Shown piece after piece: positions 50,701 to 60,850 of a stretch of DNA of 64,000 nucleotides. The notes beneath the pieces are model-generated. The model did no database searches, was not told the DNA's origin, and saw only the letters and a list, made by a program, of their open reading frames with translations. The position numbers and the translations under genes were made by a program. Position 1 is the first letter of the stretch, and each line of letters begins with the position of its first letter. The stretch lies in contig CM049322.1 in assembly GCA_026874595.1 (NCBI GenBank), forward strand, positions 56,360,386 through 56,424,385. Direction: 5' to 3'. Source of the DNA: Sipunculus nudus (taxonomy: Eukaryota > Annelida > Sipuncula > Golfingiida > Sipunculidae).

Positions 50701-52923
50701 TTTATTTTTCAGGAAGAAGATAGTGGGACTGTATATTTGACAGGAGAGCCGGGTGTTGGAAAATCCACTCTTGTGAATCGCATTTGTGTTGACTGGGCTT
50801 TGGCCAAAATGGACAGAGATCAGACAGCAGATGAGATATTTGTACAATACCTTTTTGTGTTGCCCATATTTCTGCGTGATGTCAGAGCGTCACAGACTTT
50901 ACGTCAGGTAATTGCAAATGAATACCAGTTACATGAGATTGAAGCAGAAGCCCTGTGTAGATGTATCGAGAATCCTCAGAATACCATCCTCCTCATACTT
51001 GACGGCATGGACGAGTATAATGAGAACACGTCCACAGAAATCACAGAAATTATACACAGGAAGCGTCTCCCACACGTCACTTTGTTTATTACATCAAGAT
51101 TCTCATCAGAGTCTGTCTTTGGTGATAAGAAACCAGGCCGCTGTACTGAGGTGAGACTACGAGGGTTCTCTGAAGCCGGAGTCAAAGAATATATCAAACG
51201 ATTTTTTGATGAACAGAAAGAAGAGGGAGACGCGCTGCTTACTGAGATAAAGAAAACAGAGGAGCTCGTACACTACAGCCATATACCCGCCATCTTGTTA
51301 ATGATGGCCACGCTGTGGGAGGAATACCAACAACTCCCCAGCACCATCGTGGGCTTCTATGAAGAATTTGTGGCTTATGTGTTTGCCAGAATGGAGAAAA
51401 AACTGAAAAAAATTGCAGACAGAGCAAAGTCAACAGAGGAGATTCTTAAAAGGTACAACACACAAATCATGGCCTTAGGTTGCCTGGCAACAGGTAATGT
51501 AAAAACACACAAACTGGAATTAAAATTCAAACGTGAAGATGTCGACAAAAACATCAGCCCTGAGGATCTGAACAATGGGTTCATTTTACAAAAGTGTACC
51601 TTCTCCAGAGAAATATTCTACATTTTCATTCACAAAACTGTCCAAGAATTTTTTCTTGCTTACTATCTTGTTCACTCCGATAAATCAACACAACAAGAAT
51701 TACTGCTTCGTTTTTTTAATTCCCGTCAAGCCTTCATGGAGTCCGCCATGATCCGCAGGTTCGTGTCCGGGCTCGGTGGAGAGGAAATACATAAACAACT
51801 AGAGATGATGATTAAAGGGGAGGAGAGGCTGGTGGCGGAGATGCACACAGATCTACAGCTGGAGTATCTGGCTGAGCATCAGGACGCCACACTCACGTTA
51901 CCCCGCAGGGTGGGGTTACACATCACAGACAGGTACCCGGCGTCCCACTACGTGAGGTACCTCACACAGGATGGAGGGGAGGTGAGGAGGATGTGGATGT
52001 ATACAGGTGATGAGAGACACTGGCGTCTGCTCCAGCACTTACACGCTCCACAACTCACCTGTCTACAGCTGTACGGGAGGTCATGGTCACCGTGTTCTGT
52101 TGACGAACAATACATCACACAGACACTGGACAGGACGCTGACAAAGTTCTCACTCAAACAACTGACAGTAATTGATCAAGATGATGACAATGAAGTGTCT
52201 GCAGTAGTCAGAGCAGTCGTACAGACACCGACACTACAAGTGTTAACATTACACAGGACCCGTCTGACCGGTGACAGGATACAGACGCTGACAGAATGGT
52301 TACCGGGATGTCACCTGACATCATTACAGATGTCTAGCTGTAGACTCACATCACAGGAGATGATGGCGGCGCTCAGCGTCCTGCCGCCGTCACTACAAAC
52401 ACTGGATGTGAGTTATAACGACCTGACAGGACTGACGGACACAGGACAATGGTCAGGTGTCACCCGGTCACAAATACAGACACTTGACATGTCATGGTGT
52501 GACCTCGCATCACAGGAGATGATGGCGGCGCTCAGCGTCCTGCCGCCGTCACTACAAACACTGGATGTGAGAGGTAACAACCTGACAGGACTGACGGACA
52601 CAGGACAATGGTCAGGTGTCACCCGGTCACAAATACAGACACTTAACATGTCATTCTGTTACCTCACATCACGTGGTGTGTTAGCGGTAATAGACGCCGC
52701 CCCGGAGACGTTAACAGACCTGGACGTGAGTGTTAACTGCCGGGAGGGTGAGGGTGACGACCTTGTGAAGGTCACAGAGAGGACGACACAACTCAACAAA
52801 CTAAAAACACTCAACCTACAAGACAACTACATGTCACGTGACGTGGTGAGGACCATCAAACAGAAACTGACAGAAACATGTCCACACCTGGAGCTGACGA
52901 TAGATGTACAGAGGTGGCCATGA
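41593..52923 (+). CDS. CARD-NACHT-LRR protein, NLR-like innate immune receptor
   Basis: Four coding exons (41593-41733, 42666-42816, 50101-50315, 50713-52923) join with matching phases (0, 1, 0) to give about 905 residues. Residues 1-97 form a CARD (HNRVYLVGHLDL, LDRLVERGVLSS, WQEFLSCLVESGQ), an adaptor domain for caspase or kinase recruitment. Residues about 99-175 are a pre-NACHT linker with MDDIYVRLELV. The NACHT NTPase follows: Walker A GEPGVGKST at 180-188, Walker B LLILDGMDE at about 262-270, a TSR sensor at 296-298, and the NLR-type winged-helix motif FIHKTVQEFFLAYY at about 474-487. Residues about 647-902 are ribonuclease-inhibitor-like leucine-rich repeats. In known NLRs the LRRs sense or auto-inhibit, NACHT oligomerises on nucleotide binding, and CARD signals in the cytosol. 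The ligand here is unknown. The start is the first ATG after the acceptor at 41591. Confidence 0.9.
42666..42816 (+). CDS. NLR coding exon 2 (second half of CARD)
   Basis: The acceptor CTTTTTTTTCAG ends at 42665. The exon reads ESLGNSNIQLSG, then LLGHLYRRPYTDWQEFLSCL and ends with one extra base before GTATCG. The tryptophan-to-glutamine helix and the final HIVEHLQ segment match the last helices of a CARD. Confidence 0.87.
43500..43970. repeat. Diverged tandem repeats of about 150 bp (NLR intron 2)
   Basis: Three units share CATTTCAGGAGTGGTTCAAT, TCTGAAATTTGGCATGTCCA and a GGTGGCATCACC or GGTGGTACCATC palindrome-like core. They resemble the H1 internal unit in arrangement. An AT run lies at 43497-43520. 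Confidence 0.65.
45023..46194 (+). mobile_element. Complete family H1 Helitron-like element nested in H2
   Basis: The 5' end TTGTATCGCCAGAC pairs with GTCTGGAGATAC as a hairpin, then CTATGG and a (GCC)n run at about 45070-45100. The 3' end has GTCTGGCGATAC (46152-46163, an exact 12-base inverted copy of the 5' end), hairpin GGCACC-AGC-GGTGCC (46167-46181), nine bases, CTAG (46191-46194), host T. Two internal units of about 345 bases carry GGTGGYGCCACC (exact at 45694-45705). The flanks are CCCCCAGAATAG and TTTAAAATTTGATG, and joined they restore the H2 unit, so both ends are defined by the empty-site comparison. Confidence 0.85.
46306..46908. mobile_element. 603-bp insertion flanked by a 13-bp direct repeat
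   Basis: GCAGTTCCTGCAG occurs at 46293-46305 and 46909-46921. Other H2 units have it once, in TCAGTTCCTGCAGACTGGTGG. The insert starts TCGGAAGATC and ends with a sequence whose complement starts CACTCGGAACTCC, so TCGGAA may be a short terminal inverted repeat. It contains no recognisable gene. The long direct repeat suggests retroposition or another staggered-cut insertion. Confidence 0.7.
47523..47711 (+). mobile_element. Second H2 fragment with 3' terminus
   Basis: It starts with GGTCATGAGGTCAAAGGTTA and ends with CAGCTGAGTGCCATGACCCA, then CAGGTCCCTTGTTTG at 47678-47711. Confidence 0.65.
47712..49320. other. AT-rich intron sequence, no exon supported
   Basis: NLR intron 2. A candidate cassette at 48213-48304 has splice-like ends but breaks the reading frame (see rejected items). 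A 21-base poly(C) run lies at 48337-48357. Confidence 0.55.
49321..49352 (+). mobile_element. Family H2 3' terminus
   Basis: CAGCTGAGC, ACAGTGACCCATAGGTCC, CTTG, TTTT. No matching interior is obvious upstream, so it is a fragment. Confidence 0.6.
49353..50100. other. End of NLR intron 2 with a CRE
   Basis: No exon is seen. A full TGACGTCA lies at 49552-49559 and a poly(G) run at about 49811-49824. Confidence 0.45.
50101..50315 (+). CDS. NLR coding exon 3 (pre-NACHT linker)
   Basis: The acceptor CTCTCTTTACAG ends at 50100. Its first two bases complete the codon (GAT) begun by exon 2. It encodes GKVILDLQQKMAARIKKFYD through MDDIYVRLELVKEQ to ELLRK and has a donor at 50316 (GTTAAA). The IYVxLEL element sits before the P-loop in many NACHT proteins. 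Confidence 0.88.
50713..52923 (+). CDS. NLR coding exon 4 (NACHT and LRR)
   Basis: The acceptor TTTATTTTTCAG ends at 50712. The exon is 2211 bases and encodes 736 residues before TGA at 52921. It starts EEDSGTVYLTGEPGVGKS, so the P-loop lies a few residues after the splice, and contains the whole NTPase plus LRRs. GC content and CpG are much higher from about 51800 on than in the introns. Long NACHT exons of this kind are usual in NLR genes. Confidence 0.95.
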   Translation, partial: EEDSGTVYLTGEPGVGKSTLVNRICVDWALAKMDRDQTADEIFVQYLFVLPIFLRDVRASQTLRQVIANEYQLHEIEAEALCRCIENPQNTILLILDGMDEYNENTSTEITEIIHRKRLPHVTLFITSRFSSESVFGDKKPGRCTEVRLRGFSEAGVKEYIKRFFDEQKEEGDALLTEIKKTEELVHYSHIPAILLMMATLWEEYQQLPSTIVGFYEEFVAYVFARMEKKLKKIADRAKSTEEILKRYNTQIMALGCLATGNVKTHKLELKFKREDVDKNISPEDLNNGFILQKCTFSREIFYIFIHKTVQEFFLAYYLVHSDKSTQQELLLRFFNSRQAFMESAMIRRFVSGLGGEEIHKQLEMMIKGEERLVAEMHTDLQLEYLAEHQDATLTLPRRVGLHITDRYPASHYVRYLTQDGGEVRRMWMYTGDERHWRLLQHLHAPQLTCLQLYGRSWSPCSVDEQYITQTLDRTLTKFSLKQLTVIDQDDDNEVSAVVRAVVQTPTLQVLTLHRTRLTGDRIQTLTEWLPGCHLTSLQMSSCRLTSQEMMAALSVLPPSLQTLDVSYNDLTGLTDTGQWSGVTRSQIQTLDMSWCDLASQEMMAALSVLPPSLQTLDVRGNNLTGLTDTGQWSGVTRSQIQTLNMSFCYLTSRGVLAVIDAAPETLTDLDVSVNCREGEGDDLVKVTERTTQLNKLKTLNLQDNYMSRDVVRTIKQKLTETCPHLELTIDVQRWP
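52345..52650 (+). repeat. 159-bp tandem duplication inside the LRR coding region
   Basis: Bases starting TCACAGGAGATGATGGCGGC occur at 52351 and again at 52510, and about 150 of the 159 bases are the same. Each copy encodes 53 residues (two LRRs) including SQEMMAALSVLPPSLQTLDV and LTGLTDTGQWSGVTRSQIQT. The reading frame is kept. Confidence 0.95.
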
Positions 52924-53030
52924 TAGACGGAAATGTACTCACATTTACTTATTAAAGATATACTCCTTACACTGACAGTACATCAACAAAGGGGTATTAA
53001 ACTCTGGTCATAATTAATTATATTATTTTG

Positions 53031-53036
53031 AATAAA
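53031..53036 (+). terminator. Polyadenylation signal of the NLR gene
   Basis: AATAAA lies 108 bases after the stop codon, giving a short 3' untranslated region. ATTAAA at about 52951 is a weaker alternative. Confidence 0.55.
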
Positions 53037-53698
53037 ATTATTAAGTTTTTTTTCACAGCCAATGTCATTATGGCCAGCACTGGCATTAGTCAATCACTGA
53101 ATGTATTGTGTGGACAGGAGTACTAAAGTGACCCATTAACTAATTAAAACACATACTGACAAACACAGCCTGTCACAGGTACTATAAAAAGTGACAGACA
53201 GACTGACAACATGACAAAGACTGTCGACTGACATCACTGTCGGACTGAAATAAGTGTCAACAGAACACGGACATACCTTTCTCCAGTAACTGATAATATA
53301 AATCCAACAGTGAACGGTAAATCCATGGTTTATCCCAATGAGTTTGTGTGTAATTATATTACAAATTATGTTATTTATATACCCCAAAAATGTTACTATA
53401 AATAGTATAGAATTTTTGGTCAAACTCAAAATTATGTAATTTATAATATTCCTAAACGTTATAAGTCCAACATCAATTATGTGGATGTAAACGTTTCACG
53501 GCCGCCACAAAAAAAAATTGTGAAAATAAAAAGTTAAACGATATATTTTTCCCACAATATTTTTCAATAAATCAAAATATTTAAAATTATGTCAAGCTGT
53601 AAAATTTAAATATCACATGCATGGATAAAAAGTACATCTCATGCTATGAGTCGGTTAAACGATTAACCACTAAAAGTAATGCCGTAATAATAAACAAC

Positions 53699-55614
53699 TC
53701 CGATCAGGCGGCGGTCGTGTGATGTACGTCCACACTTTGACTACAGCCCTCACAAAATGCTGTGATGTAACTGTTGTTTACTTGAGTTGTAAAATGTGAG
53801 TGCACGAGCAGCGTCTGACCTGCACCTTGTGACCTCCCCTCCTCAATGAAAACATCTTGTCTGTTTCTGGTGTTGTTGACCTGTAGCTGATACATTGTTT
53901 AACAATGTTTTACTCTGGTGTTAATTTTGGGTGGCATTTCAGTTTGTGATATAATGCTACGCCTGGATTTCATTGTTTATTTAGTGTATTAGAGTCAAAA
54001 GAAAATATTTTTTTTATTTTATTTATTATAGTGATAGTAATTACTGCATCAATAAAATCACATGGACTTGTATGATTATAATGTAAATAAAGCACATGTA
54101 TCTCTCAGTCCGATACTGTAGACTTCTATGAGAAGTATATTTGTGTATTTATCAATTATATATTCATAACCTATCTTTGCCTTTGGCTCAGTTATTGATA
54201 ATGATGTTTTTCTATAGGTTTTATGGATATAAATGGTCTATGGCTAGTATCATTTTAATATTGATGGCAGATAAACCAGTGACGTAGGGCCCGAGAATAT
54301 ACCAGTACTCAGTATATCATTATCAGTAACGTACATTTTAGCTCAGTTATAATAGCATTGGAATCGATGTATTTCTATTGGTTTTATGGATATAAATGGA
54401 CTGTCATGATTTCTGGCAGCGACAAACCAGGCCTGACTTTGAATGGCATGCGCCAGTACTCTGTAGATAAAGCTGTTTACATGTGCGCGTAAGTATTTAT
54501 TGTAAAAAAAGCCTCGTCGAGTGTCCCAACTTGAAAAGAAAATGTACACCATTGTCCTTTTTAAAACTTGTTTTAATACTTGGATTGATGAATATTTGAA
54601 TTGATGAATGCTATGTCAGAGTCGTACGTTTATGTTTATTACGAGTCTTCTTTAACTTTATATTCTTACATTATATAGCATAGAGGGAGTGAGAGAACCG
54701 AGCTTTGGTTAGTTTATATAACGATTTTCAATCCATACACCCATCGGTGTAAATGTAAATTCCTCAGGCGTACATGATTGAAAACATTCCTTTTTTCATT
54801 GTTTGTATACTTTGATATACATGATTACTGACTAAGCAAAAGAATGACCTCGGTTACATGAATAATTGAATATGAAATTTATTCTAAGACGCACATTATG
54901 TGAAAAATAAAACTTTATATGGCACTGTACCTTGACTTTGGATATCCTTGAACGAGAAAGAGAGAGAGAGAGTGTGATAGTTGTCGGTCCGCTGCTTTTT
55001 GTAATCTCTGTGAGAACAAAAACTTTTAACGATACCTCGGGCCAGTAATATCTGTATAAGAAATAATAACCCGAGAACGTGTTGAATCCCTCAGGATTGG
55101 CCTATGCCTTTTATCAAGCATGAACATTACCCCCCCCCCCCCCCCCCCCGCTCCATCAAGAATATGTATTGGAACCGCCTGAAAGTATAGTAATAATAAT
55201 ATTTTTATTATTAGATTATAGAGATACTGTTTCAGTTAATGACATTTAAAGCACGTGGTTATGAGACGCAAATACACCCACTCCCTCAACGTTATTCCCA
55301 GCACATGTTTTGGCGGACTCCCCCCCCCCCCCCCCCCCCCCCCCGCCTACTTTTCCAGTGGCATGTAGCGACATCTCTTGAAAACCCGAACACTGTATAA
55401 ACCATGTCGACATTATTATTAAAGAGACCTGGCCCATACGATGTATATGCTATACACTGCAGTGACGGATCAAGAGGCACCCCCCCCCCCCCCTTGAGCG
55501 ATAACATGGCTCATTTATCTATTTCTTATCCAGTTATATTTGTGCTTAAAACAATTAGCTGTAAAATGTATTCATATGGTCAAATAAAAAAACTGCTAGA
55601 CTCAAAATAATTTG

Positions 55615-55647
<33 letters not shown>

Positions 55648-56680
55648 TATGATATATAAAATATAATACAATGCATCAAACGGTAACCCCGTATAAGACC
55701 CCATCTATTTCTTACCCAGTTATATTCGCGATTTAAAACAAATGGCTCTAAGGTTTATTCACATAGGTGAAATGAAATAAAAATATTTTTTCCTAGGCTG
55801 AGAATAATTTAAATAATAATAATAATAACAATTAGAAGAAGAAGAAGATTAATAATATATAATATATAATACAATGCATCAAACGGTAACCCCGTATAAG
55901 ACCCCATCTATTTCTTACCCAGTTATATTCGCGATTTAAAACAAATGGCTCTAAGGTTTATTCACATAGGTGAAATGAAATAAAATATTTTTTCCTAGGC
56001 TGAGAATAATTTAAATAATAATAATAATAACAATTAGAAGAAGAAGAAGATTAATAATATATAATATATAATACAATGCATCAAACGGTAACCCCGTATA
56101 AGACCCCATCTATTTCTTACCCAGTTATATTCGCGATTTAAAACAAATGGCTCTAAGGTTTATTCACATAGGTGAAATGAAATAAAAATATTTTTTCCTA
56201 GGCTGAGAATAATTTAAATAATAATAATAATAAGAAGAAGAAGAAGATTAATAATATATAATATATAATACAATGCATCAACCGCTAACTCGGTATTAGA
56301 ACCTGCCCCCAACGCCCCCGTTCTCAAATTTCGGGATCAGATAATTTGTTAAACGTAAATGAAATATCTTATTATCTCTCTAAATAATGCGATATCTGGC
56401 AATATTTCTTTCTGCAACCATTACTCCTTTAAACAAAAATATATATGCAATTTCCCCGGACTCGGCTATATAATATAGTCACGAAAACCAGCATATGAGC
56501 AATGTATTTCATCTTTCATATTTCATCTCCTCTACGTAGACACGTGCGTTGTGTTAAATCAAACACAGAGCCAAAATTTAATGAGTTTTAGTAAGTATGT
56601 GCGTGTGAATGGATGGTCATAATACGCATATTGTTACAACAAATTATATGCATCCTCAAATTGACGAAATAATATAAAAT
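53699..56680. repeat. Segmental duplication, unit A
   Basis: It starts CCGATCAGGCGGCGGTCGTG, as does unit B at 56682, and is collinear with it for about 3 kb. Shared blocks include GATACATTGTTTAACAATGT, ATCACATGGACTTGTATGAT, GGTCCGCTGC after a GA run, and ATATTTCTTTCTGCAACC near the end. Open frames inside it (53704-53895 and 54343-54552 minus) are not preserved as long frames in unit B, so no gene is supported. Confidence 0.85.
55666..56290. repeat. 200-bp tandem repeat in unit A
   Basis: ATACAATGCATCAA marks units at 55666, 55869, 56071 and 56268. The three full units are nearly identical, including GGTAACCCCGTATAAGACCC and TTCGCGATTTAAAAC, and contain ATA and GAA trinucleotide tracts. Unit B has only one diverged equivalent, so the array expanded after the duplication. 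Confidence 0.92.
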
Positions 56681-57072
56681 TCCGATCAGGCGGCGGTCGT
56701 GTGATGTACGTCCACATCTTGTCTGTTTCTGGTGTCGTTGACCTGTAGTTGATACATTGTTTAACAATGTTTTACTCTGGTGTTAATTTTGGATGGCATT
56801 TCAGTTTGTGATATGATACTACGCTTGGATTTCACTGTGTATTTAGTATATAAGATTCACAAGTAAATAGCTTTTTATTTAATTAATTATAGTGATAGTG
56901 ATTACTGCATCAATAAAATCACATGGACTTGTATGATTATAATGTACATAAAGCATATGTATCTCTCAGTCCCATACTGTAGACTTCTAGATGTCTTTAG
57001 ATGTAATAACATCATCGGGACTGGTGTATAAGTTTCATGATTATAGATGGACTTTCAATATTTCTGGCAGCG

Positions 57073-57108
<36 letters not shown>

Positions 57109-58383
57109 TGCTTCTGTTCAGCACGTGGCAGTTCTCTGTGTAAAATTTATATCTTAAAGCTGTGTTTTCATGTGCTCGAAAATGCGAGAAAAAATCGCTC
57201 ATGTTATTTTGAAACTGTGGTGTGTCCGTCACGTGTCCATCAGCGTATATACATGAAAATCACCAAAGGAGTTTTTTTTATGCGGAAAAGTGACGTCACT
57301 TAATTTTTTTCTACGTCCACAGTGCCAATATATACAACTGCCAGTTCATTTTTATATTTTTTGTCTCGCATATACGTATATATACGCACATATGCACACA
57401 TGGAAAAACAATATTTTGTTCAAGCATATACACAGATACGCGTACTACAGCGTAGCTGTGGAAACAGCTAAATATAAGTATTTTTTAAACAATTTTATTA
57501 CGGACAGTGGCATATATAGTTAACAGTATGTAGCATAAAAATAAAGTCACGTCGATTGCCCCAAATTGTACAGAAAATGTACATAATTGTCCATGTATGT
57601 TTGTGTTACAAATAGTTGAATTAATGACGGGCTAGTCATAGTCTTACTTATCATGTTTATTAGGAGAGTGTATATAAGGCGCAAATAGGTATCCAGGATC
57701 TTTTCTTGCAGAAAATAGCGTAGAGAGAGTGAGAGAACTGAGTATGGTTTAGTTTTCATGACGGTTTTCAAAACCATACACCAGTGATGTCACTATTAAT
57801 TTCACAAGATTGTATAATTAAAATAAAAATTTAAATAGGGAAATCAAATAATTCGATTCAATAAATGATATATTATAAACTTGTTTTGTATGTATATATG
57901 TGAAGAATAAAACTTGTAATGGCAGTGTACCTGACTTTGTAATTACCTGAATCAGGAAGAGAGAGAGAGAGAGAGAGAGAGCGAAGGAGAGAGAGAAGAA
58001 AGTTGTTGGTCCGCTGCTTACTAACTTCTGTGAAAACATAAAGAAAAAACGTAAAAGGAAACCTTGAGGCCTATCATGAGAAATACGAAATAACCCGGGA
58101 ACGTCTTGATCCTTTGGATACAAAACTGCTCTTTGTCCAGCATGAACTCCCCCCCCCCCCCCCCCCCCAAGGCCCCACCGGGACACTTGACCAGTATGAG
58201 TGGAATTATCTTGTAAACACCAGTGAAGCATTTTACTATACAGGAAGATTTTATTACGATGTATTTTTTTTTCTTGCCTCTGAAATTGTAAACATTAATG
58301 CAGGTAAAGTACTGTTTTTTTCCTTTTAAACAATGTTAAAATAATGCAAGATATATGCCGGTTTTATATCAGCCCCCCCCCAG

Positions 58384-58435
<52 letters not shown>

Positions 58436-58577
58436 ATCCGGCATGGATTTATAGTAATAATATAAATTATTATCAGATTATAAAGATACTGGTTCAGTTA
58501 AGGATATTTAAAACACATCGTTATGATACGCCCTTACATGCACTCTCACCACGTTATTCCCATGCACACGTTTTTGC

Positions 58578-59010
58578 AGTACGGCCTTCCCGTTGGCCTA
58601 CAGATCCCAGCTTGGGTCTTCGTTGCTATTGAGGTACGGCCTTCCCGTTGGCCTACAGAGCCCAGCTTGGGTCTTCGTTGCTATTGAGGTACGGCCTTCC
58701 CGTTGGCCTACAGAGCCCAGCTTAGGTCTTCGTTGTGATTGAGGCACGGCCTTCCCGTTGGCCTACAGAGCCAAGCTTGTGTCTTCGTTGTGAGAGAAGC
58801 ACAGCCTTCCCGTTAGCATGCAAAGCCCAGCTTGAGTCTTCGTTGTTATTGAGGCACGGCCTTCCCGTTGGCCTACAGAGCCCAGCTTGGGTCTTCGTTG
58901 TTATTGAGGCACGGCCTTCCCGTTGGCCTACAGAGCCCAGCTTGGGTCTTCGTTGTTATTGAGGCACGGCCTTCCCGGCGGCCTACAGAGCCCAGCTTGG
59001 GTCTCGATCG
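58578..59010. repeat. 55-bp minisatellite, 8 copies
   Basis: The unit GTACGGCCTTCCCGTTGGCC then TACAGAGCCCAGCTTGGGTC repeats every 55 bases from 58579. Because 55 is not a multiple of three, the peptide register changes in each copy, arguing against coding. It is absent from the equivalent place in unit A, about 55300. Confidence 0.95.
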
Positions 59011-59540
59011 GCTGATCCTCCACTTATGGTCTGCATGTGATTTGTTGAGTTATGCGACTTTAACATATCAATTTTTTTACCACGAGGATTGCATTTAAAC
59101 GATGATATTTTGCAAGTTATAAACTTAGATTTGTATTTTGACAATGCACATCAACATGTTACAAGCGACAGAATGTTTGGAATTTTCTAGTTAATATCAA
59201 AATTTTGAAGAAATATAAATATTATAACCGGCAAAACGTGAACCACCATCCCCTAAAATTTGGTCACCTTTTGCAAAGAGATTTAAGAGAATCGTAGTTG
59301 AGGAACAGAAAATCCTCAAATTTTTTTAAAGGTGCCCAAAAATTTTCTCTTTATATTTAATATTTAAACATTATCATAATATGGAATGGAAGACCCCCTC
59401 CCACTTCCTAACCATGTTCCTGTAATTAACTTAAAATAAAAAAAAACATGGCTCTAGATTGTATTTATATAGGTGAAATAAAAATAAAAATTTATACGTT
59501 TTATTTGTTGAAAATTATTAAGTAATAATAATAATAATTT

Positions 59541-59818
59541 TTAATATAATATAATAACGCTGGGCTTTTACACTCGAGCCTTATGGTTCATCAGGCTGGA
59601 GCTTATCCCGGTTTTGATAGCGTGAAGCGACGCTAGTCCATCGCAGGTTACCGTCCCAGTATTTATTGGTACCCATTTCTACTGCTGGGTGGACAGAGGC
59701 AAACCTACGGTTCTGACCTTGCCTAAGGATCTCGGGACAGTCGGGGTCTGACCGGGATTCGACTCACGACCTCTCGATCATGAGCCCGGCATCTTAACCA
59801 TTACACCACCGCCCCCAC
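59541..59818 (-). mobile_element. tRNA-derived SINE with V-domain-like core
   Basis: On the minus strand the head reads GGCGGTGGTGTAATGGTTAA (A box) and GTCGTGAGTCGAATCCC (B box). A conserved-looking core follows: AATAAATACTGGGACGGTAA then CCTGCGATGGACTAGCG. The AT-rich tail follows AAAGCCCAGCG. The GCGATGGACTxGCG core resembles the V domain of V-SINEs, from memory. It differs from the 4.0/29.3 kb SINE. It is missing in unit A, so it inserted after the segmental duplication. Confidence 0.82.
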
Positions 59819-60295
59819 AATTATAATATATAGGTCTACATATATATAATACCATGCATGTACCAACCACTAACCCAGTATTAGCCAAACCCCCGCTTGT
59901 TTTCTCGAGTTTCTTGATCCGTCTCTGTGTTAAACATACATGAAATATGTTTTCTCTCTAAATATTGTGGTATCTGACAATATTTCTTTCTGCAACTGTT
60001 TGCTTACACCTTTATACAAACAGAAAATTAGCAATGCCGCCGGACTACTCCAGTAGCGAAAGACTTCATATAGTGCGCCATCTGTCATGTTCCATCTCCT
60101 CTACACAGACACACGTGAGCTGAGTTTAATCAGACACATGAGATAAGAGTATATACATAAGGTGAGTTTGAGGAACTATGTCCGTGTGCAGGGATGGTTT
60201 TGCTGGCAAACTTTCGCATCCAGCCAAAGTGAACTAATTGGGGCATACCGGTAATACACATATTATTAGAATTAATTATATGTACACTCATATTT

Positions 60296-60850
60296 AGTAA
60301 CATTCATTTTGATCATCACGATCGGCGGACGAGAGGGAGAGGGCGGTCATTATGATTGTCACGATGGGAGTTGGGGTTGATGGATGAAATTCAGTTACAT
60401 ACATTATGATCTTCACGGTGGGTGTGTGTGTGGGGGGGGGGGGGGGAGGGAGCGGTGTTCAGTTACAGTCATTATGATCGTCACGAGGGGGTAGGGGTGG
60501 TATTCAATAACATTTATTATGATCGTCACTATGGGGGGGGGGGGTTTGGTTGGTTATTCAGTACAGTAACATTTAATATAATCGTCAAGATTAGGAGGGG
60601 GGACATTAAGTAATATTCATCGTGGTCGTCACGACAGAGTGAGGCAGGATGGGAAGAGGGGAGGGGGGTCGATATCAAGTAACAGTCATTATGATCTATA
60701 TAATAGGGAGCGAGGCGGGGGTGGGGGCTACTCAATAATATTCATAATGATTGTTACGATGGGGGGGGGGGGGGGGGGGGGGGGAGTAGGAGAGAATAAG
60801 AAAGTATTCAGAAACATTCATTATGATCGTCAAGATGACGGAGGGGGAGG
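60296..60850. repeat. G-rich minisatellite array 1, about 10 units
   Basis: Units of about 40-60 bases built on CATTCATTATGATCGTCACG followed by a variable G-rich stretch, including a 24-base G run at 60761-60784. The related array at 62840-63345 shows it is a dispersed family. Confidence 0.88.

Larger units (their letters stand above)
56681..60295. repeat. Segmental duplication, unit B
   Basis: The second tandem copy. It is longer than unit A mainly because it gained the 55-base minisatellite (58578-59010) and a SINE (59541-59818). Subtracting these gives a length close to unit A. It contains a 31-base G run at 57076-57106, a GA run at about 57957-57985 and an AT run at about 58384-58432. 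Confidence 0.85.

Noticed and set aside
53136-53895. Minus-strand gene after the NLR gene
   Set aside because: Frames of 63-97 codons are low-complexity and lack domains. The 53704-53895 frame is not preserved in duplicate unit B.
58735-59098. Frames with repeated LPVGLQSPAW
   Set aside because: The 55-bp period changes register in every copy, so a continuous repeat protein is not maintained.
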